From: Bacteroidota bacterium
Lineage (GTDB): Bacteria > Bacteroidota > Ignavibacteria > UBA10030 > UBA8401
Assembly (NCBI GenBank): GCA_030824175.1
Contig: JAVBYH010000269.1
Coordinates: 1-9,217 of the forward strand
Direction of reading: 5' to 3'
DNA length: 9,217 nucleotides
The notes below the pieces were generated by a model that had not been told where the DNA came from, made no database searches, and saw only the letters and a program-made list of their open reading frames with translations. Position 1 is the first letter of the stretch. Each line of letters begins with the position of its first letter. The position numbers and the translations under genes are program-made. Positions 5,994-9,217 of the stretch are shown here, one piece after another.

Positions 5994-8576
5994 TTATTGG
6001 ACGACGATGTTCACAAGCTTGTTCTTCACGACGATCTCCTTCACGACGCGCTTCCCGTCCGTGTGCGCCTTCACGTTCGGCTCGGCGTACGCACGCGTCT
6101 TCAGTTCCTCTTCCGGAGCATCCTTCGGCGCGGCAAACTTTGCGCGCATCTTGCCGTTCACCTGCACGACGATCATCGCCTCGTCGCTCACGAGCATCGC
6201 GGGATCGTACGCGACCCATTCCGCGGTTTCACACAGGGCCGAGGCGCCGCCGAGCTTCTGCCACAGTTCCTCCGCGATATGCGGGGCGAACGGCGAAAGG
6301 ATGACGATAAAATTCCGCATCATCGCCGTCGAGAGCGACGGCTGCTTCATCGCCTCGTTGATAAAAATCATCATCTGCGATATCGCGGTATTGAATCGCA
6401 GGGCCGCGATATCGTCCTCGACCTTCTTCACCGTCTGATGGTAGAGCCGCTCGAACTCCACGGATGCGGGGGCGTCCGTGAAGACGGCGTTCACCTCACC
6501 CTCCTCCGTCACATAGAGGCGCCAGATGCGGTTCAGGAAGCGGTGCACGCCTTCGACGCCCTTCGTGCTCCACGGCTTCATCTCCTCCAGCGGGCCCATG
6601 AACATTTCGAACATGCGGAGCGAATCCGCTCCGAACTCCTTCACGACGTCGTCGGGATTGATGACGTTGCCGCGCGACTTCGACATCTTGCGCGTATCCT
6701 CGCCGAGGATCATGCCCTGGTGGCGGAGCTTGATGAACGGCTCGTTCGTCGACACGTACCCGAGGTCGAAGAGCACCTTGTGCCAGAAGCGGGAATACAT
6801 CAGGTGGAGCACCGCATGTTCGGCGCCGCCCACGTAGAGGTCCACCGGCATCCAGTATTTCATCTTCTCCATCGAACAGAATTCGTTGTCGTTCGAGGGG
6901 TCGATGTAGCGCAGATAGTACCAGCACGAACCAGCCCACTGCGGCATCGTGTTCGTTTCGCGCCGGCCCTTGCGACCCGTCTTCGGATCGACGACGTTCA
7001 CCCAGTCTTCGGCGAGCGCGAGCGGCGATTCCGTGGTGCCGCTCGGCTGGAATTTCTTCAGGTCGGGCAGCAGCAGGGGCAGTTCGGCGACGTCGAGGGG
7101 GGATTTGGTGCCGTCCTCCCAGAGGATGATGGGGATGGGTTCGCCCCAGTAGCGCTGGCGCGAGAAGAGCCAGTCGCGCAGTTTGAATTTCACAGCCGCC
7201 TTGCCGCGTCCCGTTGTTTCGAGCCAGGCAGTGATCGTCTTCATCGCCTCGGCGGTGGCGAGTCCGTTGAGGCTCACGTCCGCGTTCGCGGAGTTCAACG
7301 CGACGCCGTCGCCGGTGAAGGCCGCGGTATCGGTCGTCGCGCCGTCGACGACATAGACGACCGGCAGTTCGAATTTTTTGGCGAAATCGAAGTCGCGCTC
7401 GTCGTGCGCGGGCACGGCCATGATCGCGCCGGTGCCGTAGCCCATGAGCACATAGTCCGCGATCCACACGGGGATGGGTGCGCCGGTGGCGGGGTTGATC
7501 GTAAAGCCGCCGGTGAACACGCCGGTCTTGTCCTTATCGACGCCGCGTTCGAGCTCGGTCTTCAGCGATGCCTGCGTCCGGTACTCGGACACGGCTGCAA
7601 TGCGCTCCGGCGTCGTGATCGAATCGACGAGCGGGTGTTCCGGCGAGAGCACCATGTACGTGGCGCCGAAGAGCGTATCGGGCCGCGTCGTGTAGACGCG
7701 GATCGATGCATCGCTTCCCTGCACCTGAAAATCAATTTCCGCGCCCTCGGAGCGGCCGATCCAATTCTTCTGCTGCTCGAGCGTGGACACCGGCCAGTCG
7801 AGCGACTCCCCGTCCTTCAGGAAGCGTTCCGAATATGCGGTGATGCGCATCATCCATTGGCGGAGGGGCCTGCGTTCCACGGTGTATCCCTTGTCCGTCC
7901 ATTCGGCGACTTCCTCGTTGGCGAGCACGGTGCCGAGACCCTCGCACCAGTTGACGGGAATTTCCGAGACGAAGGCGAGACGGAACTTGTCGAGCAGCTG
8001 CTCCCTGCCGAGCGCGTCCTTCGCATTCCATTCATCGGCGGTGCATTGTTCGTCGCACACAATGTCGCGCGTTCCGACCTCCGCGAGTTCCGTCTCAAGC
8101 TCGGTGATCGGGCGCGCCTTCTGGACGCGCGTGTCGAACCACGACGAGTACATTTTCAGGAAGATCCACTGCGTCCACTTGTAGTACTTCGGGTCCGTTG
8201 TGTTCACTTCGCGAGACCAGTCGTAGCTCAGGCCGAGCATTTGTATCTGGCGCCTGAAGTTGTTGATGTTCGACTCGGTCGTGATCTGCGGATGGATGTT
8301 TGTCTGCATGGCGTACCGCTCGGCCGGAAGACCGAACGCGTCCCAGCCCATCGGATGGAGCACATTGACACCTTTCAGGCGCATGAACCGGCAGAGGATA
8401 TCCGTGGCCGTGTATCCCTCGGGATGGCCGACATGGAGGCCGGCGCCGGAAGGGTACGGGAACATGTCCAGCACGTATGATTTCGGTTTCGTTGTATCAT
8501 CGGACGGGGCGAAGGAGGCGTGATCCAGCCAATATTTCTGCCACTTTGGTTCGATGTCTGAGAAGGGATATTGCAT
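5994..8576 (-). CDS. leuS: Leucyl-tRNA synthetase
   Basis: This 860-residue class I aminoacyl-tRNA synthetase charges tRNA-Leu with leucine and edits mischarged products in the cytoplasm. The HIGH-type motif is HVGH at residues 48-51, in MFPYPSGAGLHVGHPEGYT (38-56). The editing (CP1) domain carries TTRPDTLFG (296-304) and GTGAIMAVPAHDERDFDF (381-398), with the conserved editing aspartate at D392. The catalytic core resumes with FSRQRYWGEPIPI (471-483). KMSKS is intact at 630-634 in TRKMSKSRGNVINPDDV. An anticodon-binding helical domain follows, and the C-terminal domain ends with VVQVNGKMRAK (803-813) onward. The length equals that of typical bacterial LeuRS, so it is complete. The ATG at 8574-8576 fits the usual MxYPF-D start; the only candidate ribosome site is a weak GAGC. 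The recombinase-like gene ends 37 bases upstream, so no roomy promoter is visible. The gene is followed one base later by the first glycosyltransferase. Confidence 0.98.
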   Translation of the reverse strand: MQYPFSDIEPKWQKYWLDHASFAPSDDTTKPKSYVLDMFPYPSGAGLHVGHPEGYTATDILCRFMRLKGVNVLHPMGWDAFGLPAERYAMQTNIHPQITTESNINNFRRQIQMLGLSYDWSREVNTTDPKYYKWTQWIFLKMYSSWFDTRVQKARPITELETELAEVGTRDIVCDEQCTADEWNAKDALGREQLLDKFRLAFVSEIPVNWCEGLGTVLANEEVAEWTDKGYTVERRPLRQWMMRITAYSERFLKDGESLDWPVSTLEQQKNWIGRSEGAEIDFQVQGSDASIRVYTTRPDTLFGATYMVLSPEHPLVDSITTPERIAAVSEYRTQASLKTELERGVDKDKTGVFTGGFTINPATGAPIPVWIADYVLMGYGTGAIMAVPAHDERDFDFAKKFELPVVYVVDGATTDTAAFTGDGVALNSANADVSLNGLATAEAMKTITAWLETTGRGKAAVKFKLRDWLFSRQRYWGEPIPIILWEDGTKSPLDVAELPLLLPDLKKFQPSGTTESPLALAEDWVNVVDPKTGRKGRRETNTMPQWAGSCWYYLRYIDPSNDNEFCSMEKMKYWMPVDLYVGGAEHAVLHLMYSRFWHKVLFDLGYVSTNEPFIKLRHQGMILGEDTRKMSKSRGNVINPDDVVKEFGADSLRMFEMFMGPLEEMKPWSTKGVEGVHRFLNRIWRLYVTEEGEVNAVFTDAPASVEFERLYHQTVKKVEDDIAALRFNTAISQMMIFINEAMKQPSLSTAMMRNFIVILSPFAPHIAEELWQKLGGASALCETAEWVAYDPAMLVSDEAMIVVQVNGKMRAKFAAPKDAPEEELKTRAYAEPNVKAHTDGKRVVKEIVVKNKLVNIVVQ

Positions 8577-8613
8577 GAGTGCTCGTGTGATGTCGTGAAT
8601 GAATGAAAATGGC

Positions 8614-9217
8614 TCAGGCTGTTTTAATGTACAGGCGCGCCGTCGTATCGGTGCCGATATGGAACTTTGTCCGTACTTCTTCGATCGTCGCGCCGCGAAG
8701 CACAGAGAGCGCGACCGCTGTGTGGCGCAGCGAGACGGGCGACAGTGTGCGCTTCGCAGTGGAGGAGAATCCGGCCTTCGCCAGGTAATGGCTGATGCGC
8801 GAACGCAGGCCGCGCGGCGTCATCCGCTCGCCTCTCGTCCTGTTGCCGCTCGACTCGAACAGCGGCTCCTGCCTCCGCGCGTGTGAGCGGAATGAGAGGT
8901 AGTCGCGAATCGACTTCTTCACTTCGGCCGGCAGTTCGATGATCGTATCCTTCTTCTTCCTGCCTTTGCGCTGCACCGCGAGCGTTCCGCGGCGGCCGGC
9001 AAGCGACACGTCGCCGATGTCGGCACGGACGAGCTCGACGGGCGTCAGGCCGCAGATCACCATCAGCCGCATGAGCGCGAGGTCGCGCACGGCGCGTTCG
9101 TCGCCGCCGTCGATCGACGAGAAGAGCGTGTCGATCTCCGCCGCGCTCATCATGTCGTGCGTGTGCGCGCGCGTTGTCTGCGTGCAGCGCACTCCGACGG
9201 CGGGATTCGACGTCAGC
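8614..9217 (-). CDS. Tyrosine recombinase/integrase-like protein, partial (start beyond right edge), degenerate active site
   Basis: The last 200 or so residues of a protein whose frame is open to the window edge. A GTG at 9192 could be mistaken for the start, but the codons before it encode LTSNPAVG, matching the NP-x-G linker that joins the core-binding and catalytic domains of XerC/D-type recombinases, so the gene continues beyond 9217. Recognisable blocks are MMSAAEIDTLFSSID, RDLALMRLMVICGLTPVELVRADIGDV, a beta-hairpin with RKGRKKKDTIIELP, SPVSLRHTAVALSVLRGATIEEV and the terminal TTARLYIKTA with the tyrosine. Compared with the family, Arg I is Thr (GLT instead of GLR), the His of HxLR is Val (PVSLR), and the His of the GH/RH motif is apparently Ile. 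The hairpin Lys, Arg II and Tyr remain. It may be inactive, repurposed as a DNA-binding protein, or decaying. There are no frameshifts or stops in the visible part. It could be read through into leuS, 37 bases downstream. Confidence 0.8.
   Translation of the reverse strand, partial: LTSNPAVGVRCTQTTRAHTHDMMSAAEIDTLFSSIDGGDERAVRDLALMRLMVICGLTPVELVRADIGDVSLAGRRGTLAVQRKGRKKKDTIIELPAEVKKSIRDYLSFRSHARRQEPLFESSGNRTRGERMTPRGLRSRISHYLAKAGFSSTAKRTLSPVSLRHTAVALSVLRGATIEEVRTKFHIGTDTTARLYIKTA

Noticed and set aside
5736..8480. A 914-codon open frame on the plus strand, opposite leuS and the first glycosyltransferase
   Set aside because: It lies antisense to leuS, whose motifs are complete. Its product is rich in His, Arg, Asp and Leu without any recognisable domain, as expected from the mirror frame of a GC-rich gene.
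8577..8613. Promoter or leader (for example a T-box) ahead of leuS
   Set aside because: The gap is only 37 bases, with no convincing -35/-10 pair, hairpin or T-box element. Any promoter would have to lie inside the recombinase-like gene.
9156..9174. A 19-base alternating purine-pyrimidine run (possible Z-DNA)
   Set aside because: It lies within the recombinase-like coding frame (RAHTHD region), and such runs arise by chance in GC-rich coding DNA. A similar GC-alternating stretch near 1927-1948 encodes ARARAHT.

Overview
This is a GC-rich stretch of chromosome in which every supported gene lies on the minus strand, packed almost without gaps. Lipid A/LPS export and O-antigen ligase genes point to a Gram-negative (diderm) bacterium. 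DUF1844, the weak or absent Shine-Dalgarno sites at several starts and the gene mix would suit a Bacteroidota/Chlorobiota-type (FCB) lineage. That placement is low-confidence inference, since nothing here is a taxonomic marker I can score by eye.

In the direction of transcription (high to low coordinates) the order is as follows. (1) The C-terminal part of a tyrosine-recombinase-like protein (8614 to the right edge), whose reading frame stays open through the edge and which lacks several catalytic residues. (2) leuS, leucyl-tRNA synthetase (5994-8576). (3) A WaaE-like family 2 glycosyltransferase (5162-5992). (4) An MsbA-like lipid A flippase/ABC exporter (3249-5165). (5) An O-antigen ligase/polymerase-type membrane protein (2064-3242). 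(6) A second, paralogous WaaE-like glycosyltransferase (1324-2067). (7) A small DUF1844 protein (999-1304). (8) nadK, NAD kinase (103-1002). Immediately after nadK, at 13-92, lies a pair of palindromes in inverted orientation (a REP/BIME-like element).

The seven genes from leuS to nadK look like one operon. Three junctions are four-base ATGA stop/start overlaps, two others are 1 and 6 bases apart, and the largest gap is 19 bases. The four central genes form a coherent envelope module: two inner-membrane-associated glycosyltransferases that would extend the lipid A core, a flippase that moves the lipid A-core across the inner membrane, and a ligase/polymerase that adds or assembles polysaccharide on the periplasmic side. 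leuS and nadK are housekeeping genes at the two ends of the same unit.

I see no RNA gene, CRISPR array, insertion sequence or complete phage module. No stretch over 300 bases lacks a gene. The items most worth a second look are the catalytically degenerate recombinase upstream of leuS, the inverted palindrome pair at the left end, and an A8 run at the end of the second glycosyltransferase where slippage would fuse it in frame to the DUF1844 protein.
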